Shown here: positions 25,402-34,312 of the stretch, piece by piece | Position numbering within the stretch: position 1 is the stretch's first letter | Layout of the letters: each line of letters begins with the position of its first letter | Origin: Syntrophaceae bacterium UBA6112 | GTDB taxonomy: Bacteria > Desulfobacterota > Syntrophia > Syntrophales > UBA5619 | Direction of reading: 5' to 3' | DNA length: 41,365 bases | NCBI GenBank assembly: GCA_002423465.1 | Contig: DIWG01000022.1 | Location: 237-41,601 of the forward strand | Position numbers and translations under genes: made by a program | The notes under the pieces: generated by a model | What the model was told of the DNA's origin: nothing | The model's database searches: none | Seen by the model: the letters and a program-made list of their open reading frames with translations, nothing else

Positions 25402-26634
25402 ATGCCCGAATTTTTCAAGGTCGTAACGCCTGTCCAAGTCTTTGAAACGCTCCTGGGATTCAACCGTCTTGCCGTTGAAACCGTGCCGCTGGACGACGCC
25501 CTCCACCGGGTCTGCGGCGCCGATATCACCTCGCCGGAGGATCTCCCTCCCCTTCCCCGCTCGACGATGGACGGATATGCCGTGCGCGCCGCGGACACCT
25601 TCGGCGCTTCGGATTCCATTCCTACGCTCCTCGATGTAGCCGGCGCCGTCACCATGGGGCAAATCCCCGGGATCACCGTCGGCCCGGGTCAAGCAGCGGC
25701 GATCCCGACGGGAGGATTCCTCCCGCTGGGCGCGGACGCCGTGGTGATGGTGGAGTATACCGGCCCGGCAGGAGAGAGTGCGATCGAGATCTCCCGGCCG
25801 GTCACGGCCGGGGAAAACGTCCTCGGCAAGGCGGAAGATGCGGCGCGCGGCGACATTGTGATCCCAATCGGCAAAAGGCTGCTTCCCCAGGAGATCGGCC
25901 TTCTCGCGGGCCTCGGAATTACGCGGGTCCCTGTCTATCGACGGCCGAAGGCGGCCCTCATCTCGACCGGGGATGAAATTGTTCCCGTCACCGATACCCC
26001 GCAGCCGGGGATGATCCGGGACATCAACTCCCATTCCATCGCCGCCCTCGTCCGGGCTGCGGGCGGCGAGGTCGAGATGTTCGACCCCGTCCCGGACGAC
26101 CCGGTTCTGCTCCGGTGTGCCCTCGAAAGGGCGCTGTCCTCTGTGGATATCCTCGTTCTCTCCGGCGGCAGTTCGGTCGGCGAGCGCGACCACATGCTCC
26201 GTGTCGTCTCATCCCTTCCCAGCGCCGTGGTTCATGCGCACGGGATCGCGATCAGCCCGGGAAAGCCGACGTTGATCGCCTCCGTAGGCGAAAAACCGGT
26301 GTTCGGGCTTCCGGGTCATCCGGTGTCGGCGCTGGTGGTGGCGCAGGTCTTCCTCGCGCCGTTTCTATTGTATCTCCAGGGGCAGGAACTGAAACGGACG
26401 CCGGCGGGGATGCGGGTGAGCGCGGTGCTGGCGTCATCCGTCCACTCTGCGCAGGGGCGTGAGGACTATGTGCGGGTCAAACTTGAAAAGCGGCAGGGGT
26501 TTCCCGCAGCCAGGCCCGTATTCGGAAAGTCGGGCATGCTCTCGACCCTGGTGAAGGCGGACGGCTTTATTGTCCTGCCGATCCACGCCGAGGGCCTTCC
26601 CGCCGGGGAGACGGTGGACGTATTTTTGTTTTGA
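25402..26634 (+). CDS. moeA: Molybdopterin molybdenumtransferase MoeA
   Basis: A 410-residue MoeA of standard length. Domain order: MoeA N-terminal domains with STMDGYAVRA and GADAVVMVEYT, the MoCF_biosynth domain (KAALISTGDEIVP, DILVLSGGSSVGERD, GIAISPGKPTLIA, VFGLPGHPVSALV) and the C-terminal MoeA_C domain. It inserts molybdate or tungstate into adenylylated molybdopterin to finish the cofactor. Ribosome site GGGGGAGATC. It is followed 13 bases later by a second moeA-like gene; in anaerobes the two copies may serve Mo and W separately, which is inference. Confidence 0.95.
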   Translation: MPEFFKVVTPVQVFETLLGFNRLAVETVPLDDALHRVCGADITSPEDLPPLPRSTMDGYAVRAADTFGASDSIPTLLDVAGAVTMGQIPGITVGPGQAAAIPTGGFLPLGADAVVMVEYTGPAGESAIEISRPVTAGENVLGKAEDAARGDIVIPIGKRLLPQEIGLLAGLGITRVPVYRRPKAALISTGDEIVPVTDTPQPGMIRDINSHSIAALVRAAGGEVEMFDPVPDDPVLLRCALERALSSVDILVLSGGSSVGERDHMLRVVSSLPSAVVHAHGIAISPGKPTLIASVGEKPVFGLPGHPVSALVVAQVFLAPFLLYLQGQELKRTPAGMRVSAVLASSVHSAQGREDYVRVKLEKRQGFPAARPVFGKSGMLSTLVKADGFIVLPIHAEGLPAGETVDVFLF

Positions 26635-26647
26635 ACAGGAGTTGATC

Positions 26648-28576
26648 ATGGAGCGGAAGCAGAGAATCTATCGGCGATTGAAAACGCTTGACGAGGCGGG
26701 ACGGATCCTGCGGGAGCGTTTCGGAAATTTGCGGGTCGGAACGGAGAGCATCTCCGTGCGGGAGGCGCTCGGCCGGGTGCTCGCCGGAGGGGTCAAGGCG
26801 CTGGCCTCCGTACCGGCCTATCACGCCGCCGCGATGGACGGCATCGCGGTGAAGGCCTCCGATACCTTCGGCGCCCTGCCTGAAAAACCGCTCCTGCTGC
26901 CGCGCGGGGCCGCAAAAATGGTAGACACGGGCGACCCGATCCCGGAGGGGAAGGATGCCGTCGTGATGGTCGAACGGGTGGAGGAAACGGAACAGGGTTG
27001 GTTAATCAGCGAGGCGGCCTATCCGTGGCGCAACGTCCGCAAGGCCGGGGAAGATATCGTCATGGGCGAGACCATCCTCCCGGCCCGCCACCGCATCCGG
27101 CCGTACGACCAGGCCGCCCTTCTGGCCGCCGGAATTCTCTCCATCGGGGTATTTGCCAGGCCGCGCGTCCTGATCATTCCGACGGGCGATGAGATCGTCC
27201 GCCCGGAAGAGGCTCCGTCGCCCCTCCCGAAAGGCGCGCTGCTGGAGGTGAACGGACAGATGCTCGCCTCGTTGGCCGTCCAGTGCGGCGCCGTCGCCGA
27301 GATCCGCCCGACGATCGTGCCCGACCGACCCGGAGAACTCAAAAGCGCGCTCGCCGACGCGCTCGCCGACGGGTATGATCTGATCATGACGATCGCCGGC
27401 TCGTCCGCCGGTTCGGAAGACTTTACCCCGACCTTGCTGGAAGAGATGGGTGAACTGCTCGTTCACGGCATCACCGTCATGCCCGGAAAGCCCGCGCTCC
27501 TGGCCGCGGTGAATGGGCGGCCCGTCGTCGGCATCCCCGGCTATCCCGTATCGGCGGCCGTCGCCTTCCGTGAATTTGCCCGCCCCCTCCTCTATTCCAT
27601 GCAGGGACTCGTGCCGCCCGGACATGACCGGGTCGAGGTTTCCGTCGGGCGGAAGATCCCGTCGAAACTGGGGCTCGAAGAGCAGGTTCGCGTGATCCTC
27701 GGCAATGTCGGCGGGAAGACCGTCGCGATGCCGATCGGCGGCGGCGCGGGGGTGATCACCTCTCTGGTGCGCGCCGACGGGATTCTCCGCATCCCGCAGG
27801 AGGTCAGCGGCCTTGCGGAAGGAGAAACGGCGCATGTGGAACTGATGATCCCGTACGAGGCGATAAACGACCGGCTGCTGGCGATCGGCTCCCACGACCT
27901 GACGATCGACCTGCTCAACAGCCTGCTGAAGGAGAAAACCGGCGGCCGGTTGCACATCTCGTCGAGCAACGTCGGCAGTCTCGGCGGCCTGCTTGCGCTA
28001 AAAAGGCGGACGGCACACTTCGCCGGCTCCCATCTGCTCGATACCGTCACCGGCGACTACAACCACTCTTATATTAAGCGCTATCTTCCGGGGATGACGG
28101 TTGCACTTGTCACGCTTGTCCACCGCTGGCAGGGTTTCATGACGCAAGCCGGCAATCCGAAAAAGATCAAGGGCATCGGCGATCTGTCCCGCCCGGACAT
28201 CGTTTTCGTGAACCGCCAGGGCGGCTCGGGCACGCGGATCCTGCTCGACTACGAGATCGCCAAGGCCGGCATCCCGCCGGAGCGGGTCACCGGTTACGGC
28301 AACGAGGAGTACACACACATGAACGTGGCAATGGCCGTAGCCTGCGGCGCGGCGGACGCCGGCCTCGGCATCCACGCCGCCGCACAAGCGCTCTCGCTCG
28401 ACTTCATCCCCGTCGCCCGCGAACGCTACGATCTGGTGATCCCGAGCGCCTATCTGGAAGACGAAAAGATCCGCCTTCTGCTCGAAATCATTCGCTCCGA
28501 CGACTTCAAGGAGAGGGCGCTGGCGATGGGAGGCTACGAGGTCCACGAAACGGGAAAAGTTGTTGATCAGATTTGA
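26648..28576 (+). CDS. MoeA fused to a C-terminal periplasmic-binding-protein-like domain
   Basis: A 642-residue two-part protein. Residues 1 to about 405 are a second MoeA (AMDGIAVKA, KDAVVMVERVE, IIPTGDEIVRP, IAGSSAGSEDF, VMPGKPALLAA, GIPGYPVSAAVAF, then MoeA_C). Residues about 410-642 are a PBP-like/LysR-substrate-like domain: IGSHDLTIDLLNSLL, ISSSNVGSLGGLLAL, VNRQGGSGTRILLDYEI and GAADAGLGIHAAAQ. There is no helix-turn-helix and no signal peptide, so the binding domain is cytoplasmic and may bind molybdate, tungstate or the cofactor. This fusion is known from archaea and anaerobic bacteria. ATG 26648 follows AACAGGAGTTGATC; the frame is open further upstream inside moeA. Confidence 0.92.
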   Translation: MERKQRIYRRLKTLDEAGRILRERFGNLRVGTESISVREALGRVLAGGVKALASVPAYHAAAMDGIAVKASDTFGALPEKPLLLPRGAAKMVDTGDPIPEGKDAVVMVERVEETEQGWLISEAAYPWRNVRKAGEDIVMGETILPARHRIRPYDQAALLAAGILSIGVFARPRVLIIPTGDEIVRPEEAPSPLPKGALLEVNGQMLASLAVQCGAVAEIRPTIVPDRPGELKSALADALADGYDLIMTIAGSSAGSEDFTPTLLEEMGELLVHGITVMPGKPALLAAVNGRPVVGIPGYPVSAAVAFREFARPLLYSMQGLVPPGHDRVEVSVGRKIPSKLGLEEQVRVILGNVGGKTVAMPIGGGAGVITSLVRADGILRIPQEVSGLAEGETAHVELMIPYEAINDRLLAIGSHDLTIDLLNSLLKEKTGGRLHISSSNVGSLGGLLALKRRTAHFAGSHLLDTVTGDYNHSYIKRYLPGMTVALVTLVHRWQGFMTQAGNPKKIKGIGDLSRPDIVFVNRQGGSGTRILLDYEIAKAGIPPERVTGYGNEEYTHMNVAMAVACGAADAGLGIHAAAQALSLDFIPVARERYDLVIPSAYLEDEKIRLLLEIIRSDDFKERALAMGGYEVHETGKVVDQI

Positions 28577-28714
28577 GAACCCGAAAAGAAGATTTTTTAT
28601 GGAGCAGGCGGGTTCGGTGATTTACGTATCGTAAGCTGTAAGTCACACACCCGTCGAAGACAGGAAGGATGATGGTTTCAGCGGGTAAACCGTACCGATC
28701 AGACCACTTTTCAT

Positions 28715-28743
28715 TTGACATCCCCATGGATAAGCGGCATTAT
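28715..28743 (+). promoter_or_regulatory. Sigma-70 promoter for the HD-GYP gene
   Basis: TTGACA (28715-28720), 17-base spacer, CATTAT (28738-28743). Start near 28750, about 68 bases upstream of the ATG. A small dyad TTACG-TAT-CGTAA lies upstream at 28622-28634. Confidence 0.55.
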
Positions 28744-28817
28744 TTCAAATAATTTAGACACTTCCAATAAGCGCTTCACTTTTTTCCATCGGTCTTCGTT
28801 TCTGAAGGGGGAACAAG

Positions 28818-30818
28818 ATGAAAGATCCATCCAGGTCAAATCAAAAACGGATCGACGAAATATCCGTCTTAAAGCAGAGAATCCGGGAACTTGAACAAAC
28901 GTCATCTGAAAAGATACGAGAGGAAAACATGCGACGCGCCAGACAATTGACCGTGCTGCATGAAACAAGCGTCGAGCTCACGGCCGAGCTGGATCTGGAC
29001 ACCTTGCTCCATTCCATCGTCCGGCGTGCATTGAACCTGATCGGCGGCACCGCGTGCAACTGCTATCTATACAACCCGCAAGCGGATCTGCTGGAGCGGG
29101 TTGCAAGTGCCGGCACGGCATTGATCCCCACCGCCAAAACACGTCAACGCGGAGAAGGTATGGTGGGTCAGGCATGGGTGAAAGGGACGCCGCTGCTGGT
29201 CAATGATTATCATTCATGGTCGGGACGGACCAGGGCGTATGATTCTTTTCCGTCCCGCGCTCTGGTGGCAGCCCCCTTTCGGTTGGGAACGGAGATCCTC
29301 GGCGTTCTCAACATCATGGCTCCTCTGCCGCACCAATACACCCAGATGGATGTTGACACGTTAGATCTTTTTTCCGCACAGGCTGCGATTGCCATCCGCA
29401 ACGCCCAGCTTCATGATCGGACGAAAATGGAACTGGCGGAACGCAGGCGGGCGGAGGAAGCGCTGCGGAAAAGCGAGGAGCTGCATACCAAACTTATCGC
29501 CACGATGCCCGACATCATGGTTCGGATGAATCTCAATGGGGAGATCCTCTTTATCAATGATGCCGGCCTCAGCCTGAGCGGCTATCAGAGTACGGAACTG
29601 ATCGGGCAGAGCATGTTTGCACTGATCGCCCCCGAGGATCATGACAAAGCAGCGCGAAACACGGTCCTGATGTTTGAAAGAAGGCTGGGACCCCAGGAGT
29701 ATCATCTGCTCACGAAGGACGGCAGAAAGCTGCTCTTTGAAGTCAATGGGGATGTCCTTCGCAATGAAGATGGTTCTCCCTATGGTCTGCTTCAAATTTG
29801 CCGCGACATCACCGACCGTAAGCAGACGGAGGAGGCGTTAATCCATAGCGAGGAGAAATTCCGCAAGGCTTTTTATACCAGCCCGGATTCCGTAAACATC
29901 AACCGTCTCGAAGACGGTATGTATGTCTCCGTCAATCCGGGATTTACCAAAATCATGGGATATACGGAAGAAGACATCATCGGGAAGACCTCCATAGAAT
30001 GCAATCTCTGGGAAAAAGCTGAGGACAGGCAAAGATTGGTCGCCGGATTGAGAAGGGACGGAGCAGTCACAAACCTCGAAGCCGCTTTTCGAACAAAAAG
30101 CGGTAAAATCCGACAAGGGTTGATGTCGGCCACGATAATCGATCTCGATGGTGTTCCCCATATTCTCAGCATTACCCGCAACATCACCAAGCGCAAACGG
30201 GCGGAGGAGGAACTTCAGCGGACCCTCGAAAGTCTGCGGAAATCGTTTGCCGCAACGATCCAGGTCATGGTGGCGGCCGTTGAGTCAAGAGACCCCTATA
30301 CGGCCGGCCACCAGATCCGTTCGGCCGATCTTGCCCGTGCTATTGCCACAGAGATGGGACTTCCCCAAGAGATAATCGACGGCATTCGCATGGCAGGAGC
30401 CATTCATGACATCGGAAAACTGTCCATCCCGGCAGAGATATTATCCAAACCGACAAAGCTGTCTGAACTTGAGTTTTCCCTGATCAAGCAACATGCCCAC
30501 AAAGGATTCGAAATGCTGAAGGACGTAGAATCGCACTGGCCGCTGGCGGAGATCGTCCATCAGCACCATGAAAGGATGGACGGCTCCGGCTATCCCCGTA
30601 AACTTAAAGGGGAAGAAATCCTGATCGAGGCCCGTATCCTTGCTGTTGCCGACGTGGTGGAAGCCATGGCCTCACACCGGCCCTATCGTGCCGGCTTGGG
30701 CATTGATGCAGCTCTAAATGAAATCGAGAAGAACAGAGGAATCTTTTACGACAAGACTGTTGCAGATGCCTGTTTAAGATTATTTCGGGAGAAAGGTTTC
30801 AAACTTGAAGGGGCATGA
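28818..30818 (+). CDS. GAF-PAS-PAS-HD-GYP protein, probable c-di-GMP phosphodiesterase
   Basis: A 666-residue cytoplasmic signalling protein. A short coiled coil at 10-40 (RIDEISVLKQRIRELEQ) is followed by a GAF domain about 45-200, PAS about 215-335 (ending ICRDITDRKQTEE), PAS about 340-460 (ending SITRNITKRKRAEE) and HD-GYP about 475-666. The HD-GYP part has HDIGKLSIPAEIL, HHERMDGSGYP and a full GYP signature, so it should hydrolyse cyclic di-GMP. No membrane helix is present, so GAF and PAS sense cytoplasmic signals. Ribosome site GAAGGGGGAACAAG. No GGDEF protein occurs in the window. Confidence 0.93.
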   Translation: MKDPSRSNQKRIDEISVLKQRIRELEQTSSEKIREENMRRARQLTVLHETSVELTAELDLDTLLHSIVRRALNLIGGTACNCYLYNPQADLLERVASAGTALIPTAKTRQRGEGMVGQAWVKGTPLLVNDYHSWSGRTRAYDSFPSRALVAAPFRLGTEILGVLNIMAPLPHQYTQMDVDTLDLFSAQAAIAIRNAQLHDRTKMELAERRRAEEALRKSEELHTKLIATMPDIMVRMNLNGEILFINDAGLSLSGYQSTELIGQSMFALIAPEDHDKAARNTVLMFERRLGPQEYHLLTKDGRKLLFEVNGDVLRNEDGSPYGLLQICRDITDRKQTEEALIHSEEKFRKAFYTSPDSVNINRLEDGMYVSVNPGFTKIMGYTEEDIIGKTSIECNLWEKAEDRQRLVAGLRRDGAVTNLEAAFRTKSGKIRQGLMSATIIDLDGVPHILSITRNITKRKRAEEELQRTLESLRKSFAATIQVMVAAVESRDPYTAGHQIRSADLARAIATEMGLPQEIIDGIRMAGAIHDIGKLSIPAEILSKPTKLSELEFSLIKQHAHKGFEMLKDVESHWPLAEIVHQHHERMDGSGYPRKLKGEEILIEARILAVADVVEAMASHRPYRAGLGIDAALNEIEKNRGIFYDKTVADACLRLFREKGFKLEGA

Positions 30819-31084
30819 TTTCAGACGATATGTTCACCTTAATTCGATGCCGTACGTAGCGGACTTGCAGGTGAAGGGTGAATGGCATCCAATACCGTCC
30901 ACTGACCTGAATGTTTGCTCTGTACCGCATCGCCTCCATGCCGAAATTGCAGGCTACCCGTGCCACCATCTGCGGCCGTCGGAAAAGGGTTGCAATCATT
31001 TTGAAGATGGAATATTTAAAATCCAGATTGTCGCAACAGCATCACGATCCAATCCACACAAGCTGAAGAGGAAGGAAATTTATC

Positions 31085-31420
31085 ATGAAAATATCTGATT
31101 ACCGCAATGTCCCGTCGACGGCGCCGCTGCCCGGGGTCACGAAGAGGGTGTTGATCGGCCCCGACGACGGGGCGAAAAATTTCATCATGCGCGTCTTCGA
31201 AATCGCACCCGGCCATACGAGTCCCGATCACGCCCACTTCTGGGAACACGAAGTCTTCATTCTTACCGGCAAGGGGGTGGTGCGCGATCAGAACGGGACG
31301 GAAACCCCGATCGGCGAAGGAACGACCATCTTCATCCCGGAAGGTGAAAACCACTGCCTGATCAATCAAGGCTCGGATGTGCTGCGTTTCATCTGCATCA
31401 TCCCGACAGGGGTTGAATAA
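31085..31420 (+). CDS. Small cupin-domain protein
   Basis: A 111-residue single cupin. Motif 1 is SPDHAHFWEHEVFILTGKG with metal-ligand His and Glu residues. Motif 2 is FIPEGENHCLIN. This gives a metal-binding beta-barrel, possibly a sugar-binding or isomerase-type enzyme; function unknown. The ATG has GAAGAGGAAGGAAATTTATC upstream. The 266-base gap before it carries no feature I can support. The MORN-like repeat gene starts 17 bases after its stop, so they may be cotranscribed. Confidence 0.85.
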   Translation: MKISDYRNVPSTAPLPGVTKRVLIGPDDGAKNFIMRVFEIAPGHTSPDHAHFWEHEVFILTGKGVVRDQNGTETPIGEGTTIFIPEGENHCLINQGSDVLRFICIIPTGVE

Positions 31421-31436
31421 AAGGGGGCTCTTAGCG

Positions 31437-32120
31437 ATGGCAGATCCGTCCGCCGAGATCCGGGAAGAGATCAGCCGGGATGACCGGGGACGCATCCGGG
31501 AGCGGAAATTCACCCTCCGTGGAAAGCTCGAAGGGGAGTACACCTCTTTCTTCGGGAGCGGTCGGGTGATGGTCAGGATGAGCTTCCGCAACGGCATGAG
31601 GGAGGGGGAGGCGGTTTCCTTCTACCCGGACGGGCGGATGCGGGAGAAGGGGTTTTTCAAAAACGAAAAATTGGACGGCGAGTACCTCTCCTGGTACGAA
31701 GATGGAGGCCTTCACGAGAAGGAAACCTATGTGAACGGCCTTCTCGACGGGCCTTACGTCTTTTACTTCCGGAACGGCCGGATCCGCGATGAAGAGAACT
31801 TCCGGATGGGAAAATTCGAAGGAGAGTACCGTTCCTACTACAAAAGCGGCAGGCTCCGGGATCGGGGCGCCTTCCGGAACGACCGGAGGGACGGCGAATA
31901 CGAGGCCTACGACCGGGACGGGATTCTCCGTGAAAAGGCCCTGTATCGAAACGGGAAGCTTGTGGGAAAGTTCATGACCTTCGAGGGGGTTAGAAAAGTC
32001 TCCGGGGATATGGGCTTGGATCACGGTGTGTCCGTCGACGGTATGGACGGGGAGCCGGATGAGCGGGAGAAGACGGTGGACAATCTGCTGAAGGATCTGC
32101 AGAATTTCAAAAAAACGTAA
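31437..32120 (+). CDS. MORN-like repeat protein (YwqK-like)
   Basis: A 227-residue protein made of about six 22-24-residue repeats of the pattern G-x-x-x-G-E-Y-x-x-[FY]-[FY]-x-x-G-x-[LM]-R-[ED]-x-x-x-[FY]-x-[ND], for example DGEYLSWYEDGGLHEKETY and EGEYRSYYKSGRLRDRGAF. These are MORN/toxin-antitoxin YwqK-type repeats that form a beta-ribbon. No toxin gene is adjacent, so an antitoxin role is not supported; a binding or structural function is likelier. The ATG at 31437 has GGGGG upstream. Highly charged, no signal peptide. Confidence 0.8.
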   Translation: MADPSAEIREEISRDDRGRIRERKFTLRGKLEGEYTSFFGSGRVMVRMSFRNGMREGEAVSFYPDGRMREKGFFKNEKLDGEYLSWYEDGGLHEKETYVNGLLDGPYVFYFRNGRIRDEENFRMGKFEGEYRSYYKSGRLRDRGAFRNDRRDGEYEAYDRDGILREKALYRNGKLVGKFMTFEGVRKVSGDMGLDHGVSVDGMDGEPDEREKTVDNLLKDLQNFKKT

Positions 32121-32149
32121 CCTTTTTCATTTTTTTTATGGAGGCGCCC

Positions 32150-32992
32150 ATGATCCGGAACATTCTTATCCCCACTGACGGTTCCAATTTCGGGAAAACG
32201 GCCATCGCCTACGGAATCTATATCGCCGGGAAATTAGGCGCACAGTTGACCGGACTTCACGTCGTGGACATCCGACTCATTCGCGGCCCGGTCTTCACGG
32301 ACATCTCCGGCTCCGTCGGACTCCCCTCGTACCAGGAGTTCCTCCCGGCCATTGAAAGCGGCCTCGACGTCAAAGCCGATGCGATTCTCCAGGAATTCAG
32401 GGATCTGTGCGAAGCGGCGGGGATGCATTGCGAAACAAAGAAGATCAAGGGGGTGATCGATGAAGTGATCATTGAAGAGGGCCGGAAATGCTGCGACTGG
32501 ATTCTCCTCGCCCAGCGGGGAGAGCATTTCCACATCGACGGCGGCGCCATCCTTGGTTCCACGGCGCAGTCCGTCGTCCGGCGTTCCGGAAAGCCGGTCC
32601 TCGTTACCCCGGAACACTTCCGGGAGATCGAAAGCATGGCCGTCGCCTATGACGGGAGCGACCCGGCCGACAAGGCGCTGAAACTGGCCGCCGAACTATC
32701 GGAACGGGCCGCCTGGCCGCTGTCCGTCGTCATCGTCACGGGCGATCAGACCGTGGGTGAAAAGATCTCGAAACAGGCGGAGGAATTTCTGACGCCCCTC
32801 AAGATCGACAGCGCCACCATCATCCTCCCCGGCAAAGAGGAGAAGGAACTCCTCAAGTTTATCCGGGAGGGGGGGGTGGAGCTCCTCGTGATGGGGGCCT
32901 ACGGACACAACCGCCTCCGGGAACTCATGGTCGGTTCCACGACCTCCTCGATCATCCGAAAAAGTACGATCCCGGTGCTGCTGACACGCTGA
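32150..32992 (+). CDS. Tandem-domain universal stress protein (UspA family)
   Basis: A 280-residue protein with two Usp domains. Domain 1 (about 1-150) starts IRNILIPTDGSNFGKTAIAY and has a GAILGSTAQSVVRR segment. Domain 2 (about 155-280) has VAYDGSDPADKAL and the ATP-binding G-x2-G-x9-G-S/T motif in GAYGHNRLRELMVGSTTSSI. Family members bind ATP and support survival under stress. ATG 32150 is preferred because GGAGG sits six bases upstream; the ATG at 32138 contains that ribosome site. The downstream MFS gene starts ten bases after the stop. Confidence 0.93.
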   Translation: MIRNILIPTDGSNFGKTAIAYGIYIAGKLGAQLTGLHVVDIRLIRGPVFTDISGSVGLPSYQEFLPAIESGLDVKADAILQEFRDLCEAAGMHCETKKIKGVIDEVIIEEGRKCCDWILLAQRGEHFHIDGGAILGSTAQSVVRRSGKPVLVTPEHFREIESMAVAYDGSDPADKALKLAAELSERAAWPLSVVIVTGDQTVGEKISKQAEEFLTPLKIDSATIILPGKEEKELLKFIREGGVELLVMGAYGHNRLRELMVGSTTSSIIRKSTIPVLLTR

Positions 32993-33002
32993 GCGCCACC
33001 CG

Positions 33003-34232
33003 ATGAATCCCGTTCAAAAACAGTCGAGCTACCTGAAAACGCTTTTTTTCCTGTTCTTTTTCGGTCTGGGGATCAGTTCGCCCTATTTCGGCATCTTTTA
33101 CAAACACGTCATTGTCCGTGCGGACGGAACCCCCGCGATCGGCCTGATCGGCCTCATATTCTTCGTAATGCCGTTGGTCAGCTTGGTTGCGAACATTCCC
33201 GCGGGAATTCTGGCGGACAAATTCCATTCAGGAAAGCATCTGATTACCACCTTCTGTTTCGGGGTCTCCCTTTTCGCATTGCTGATCGGATTGATCGGTG
33301 AAGATTTCGCCCGCGACTGGTCGGTGAACGGGAAATTCATCTATATTTTCGTCATGCTCTTTTTTCTCAACTGCTTTTTCTATCCGATCATGCCCATACT
33401 CGACGCCGAAACCCTCCTGTTTCTCAACAAACACTTCCGGCGGGAATTCTATGGCGTCTACCGGTTGTGGGGCACCTACGGATGGAGCGTTTCCTCGATC
33501 CTGATGGGGCTCCTGCTCTTCTATTTTCGCCACGACCCCCTGATTTTTTATTGCGCTTCTCTGTCGTTCGCCATGCTGGGATTTGCCTCCTGGTCCGGCA
33601 TCGAGGCCAGGCCGGCGGCGGCCCCGATCATCATCCCCTGGGATCACCTGAAAAAAGACATCCTTTTCCGATGGTTTCTCCTTTTTATTTTTCTCCACGG
33701 GGTGGTGACCACCTCCTCTTTCACCTATACCGGCTACTTCTTTGACGACGTCATGAAGACGCCGCTGGAAATCGGATTCATCCTGGGCACCTGGACGATC
33801 TTCGAAATCCCGGTGATGATGTTTTCCCGGGAACTGATCGACCGGTTCGGAAACCGTTGGCTGATCATATCCGGTCTGTTGTTAAGCGGCATCCGTCTGA
33901 TTCTCTTTTCTTTCTTTACCCTGGAGACGCCGTTCGTCTGGAAGTGGGCCGCGGCGCTCCTGCATGGACCCGGCTTCGGCCTATCCCAGCTCGGAATCAT
34001 CGATTTCGTCGACCGGAGAGCCCATCCGGCCATGCGCGCAACGTATCTGAGCATCGCGACCGTGGCGCGGATGTCGCTGGCATCTTCCCTGGGGGGGATT
34101 CTGGGAAGCTTTCTGATCGGGCAATGGGGCGGTGCATTCCTCATGCAATTCTGCGGCTGGGTGACGATCGCCATGATTGTCTTCTTCACGATGCTGTTCA
34201 GAATGTACGACCGGCTGGGGAAGGATGGCTGA
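33003..34232 (+). CDS. MFS transporter
   Basis: A 409-residue polytopic protein with about twelve hydrophobic helices. Its pattern resembles the MFS_1_like/nucleoside-H+ symporter and PPP-type families: LFFFGLGISSPYFGIFY at TM1, GILADKF between TM2 and TM3, FRREFYGVYRLWGTYGWSVSS at TM4-5 and ELIDRFGNRW in the second half. Substrate is not readable. It directly follows the universal stress gene, suggesting cotranscription. It ends at a convergent hairpin shared with the flavin reductase gene. Confidence 0.88.
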   Translation: MNPVQKQSSYLKTLFFLFFFGLGISSPYFGIFYKHVIVRADGTPAIGLIGLIFFVMPLVSLVANIPAGILADKFHSGKHLITTFCFGVSLFALLIGLIGEDFARDWSVNGKFIYIFVMLFFLNCFFYPIMPILDAETLLFLNKHFRREFYGVYRLWGTYGWSVSSILMGLLLFYFRHDPLIFYCASLSFAMLGFASWSGIEARPAAAPIIIPWDHLKKDILFRWFLLFIFLHGVVTTSSFTYTGYFFDDVMKTPLEIGFILGTWTIFEIPVMMFSRELIDRFGNRWLIISGLLLSGIRLILFSFFTLETPFVWKWAAALLHGPGFGLSQLGIIDFVDRRAHPAMRATYLSIATVARMSLASSLGGILGSFLIGQWGGAFLMQFCGWVTIAMIVFFTMLFRMYDRLGKDG

Positions 34233-34242
34233 ACCATTGATT

Positions 34243-34286
34243 GCCGGCCCTCTCTGCTGATACGAAACGATCAGCGGAGGGTCGGC
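34243..34286. terminator. Hairpin between convergent MFS and flavin reductase genes
   Basis: GCCGGCCCTCTCTGCTGAT faces ATCAGCGGAGGGTCGGC with an eight-base loop and a small internal bulge. No T-run follows on either strand. Its location just after the MFS stop and before the reductase stop suggests a shared 3' end element. Confidence 0.45.
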
Positions 34287-34312
34287 TTCCGTTGGAAAGG
34301 GTCATGCCGCGC

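Noticed and set aside
28577..28817. Possible cyclic di-GMP (GEMM) riboswitch before the HD-GYP gene
   Set aside because: Conserved GEMM sequences were looked for and not found; only a promoter and a small dyad are present.
30947..30965. Minus-strand TGGCACG...TGCAA resembling a sigma-54 promoter
   Set aside because: The spacing between GG and GC is 12 instead of the required 10 bases, and sigma-54 tolerates almost no change.
30805..31098. 97-codon plus-strand frame between the HD-GYP and cupin genes
   Set aside because: It overlaps both neighbours' reading frames, has no ribosome site and no recognisable family.
31437..32120. Toxin-antitoxin system based on YwqK-like repeats
   Set aside because: No toxin-like gene is adjacent; the repeats alone do not support an antitoxin role.
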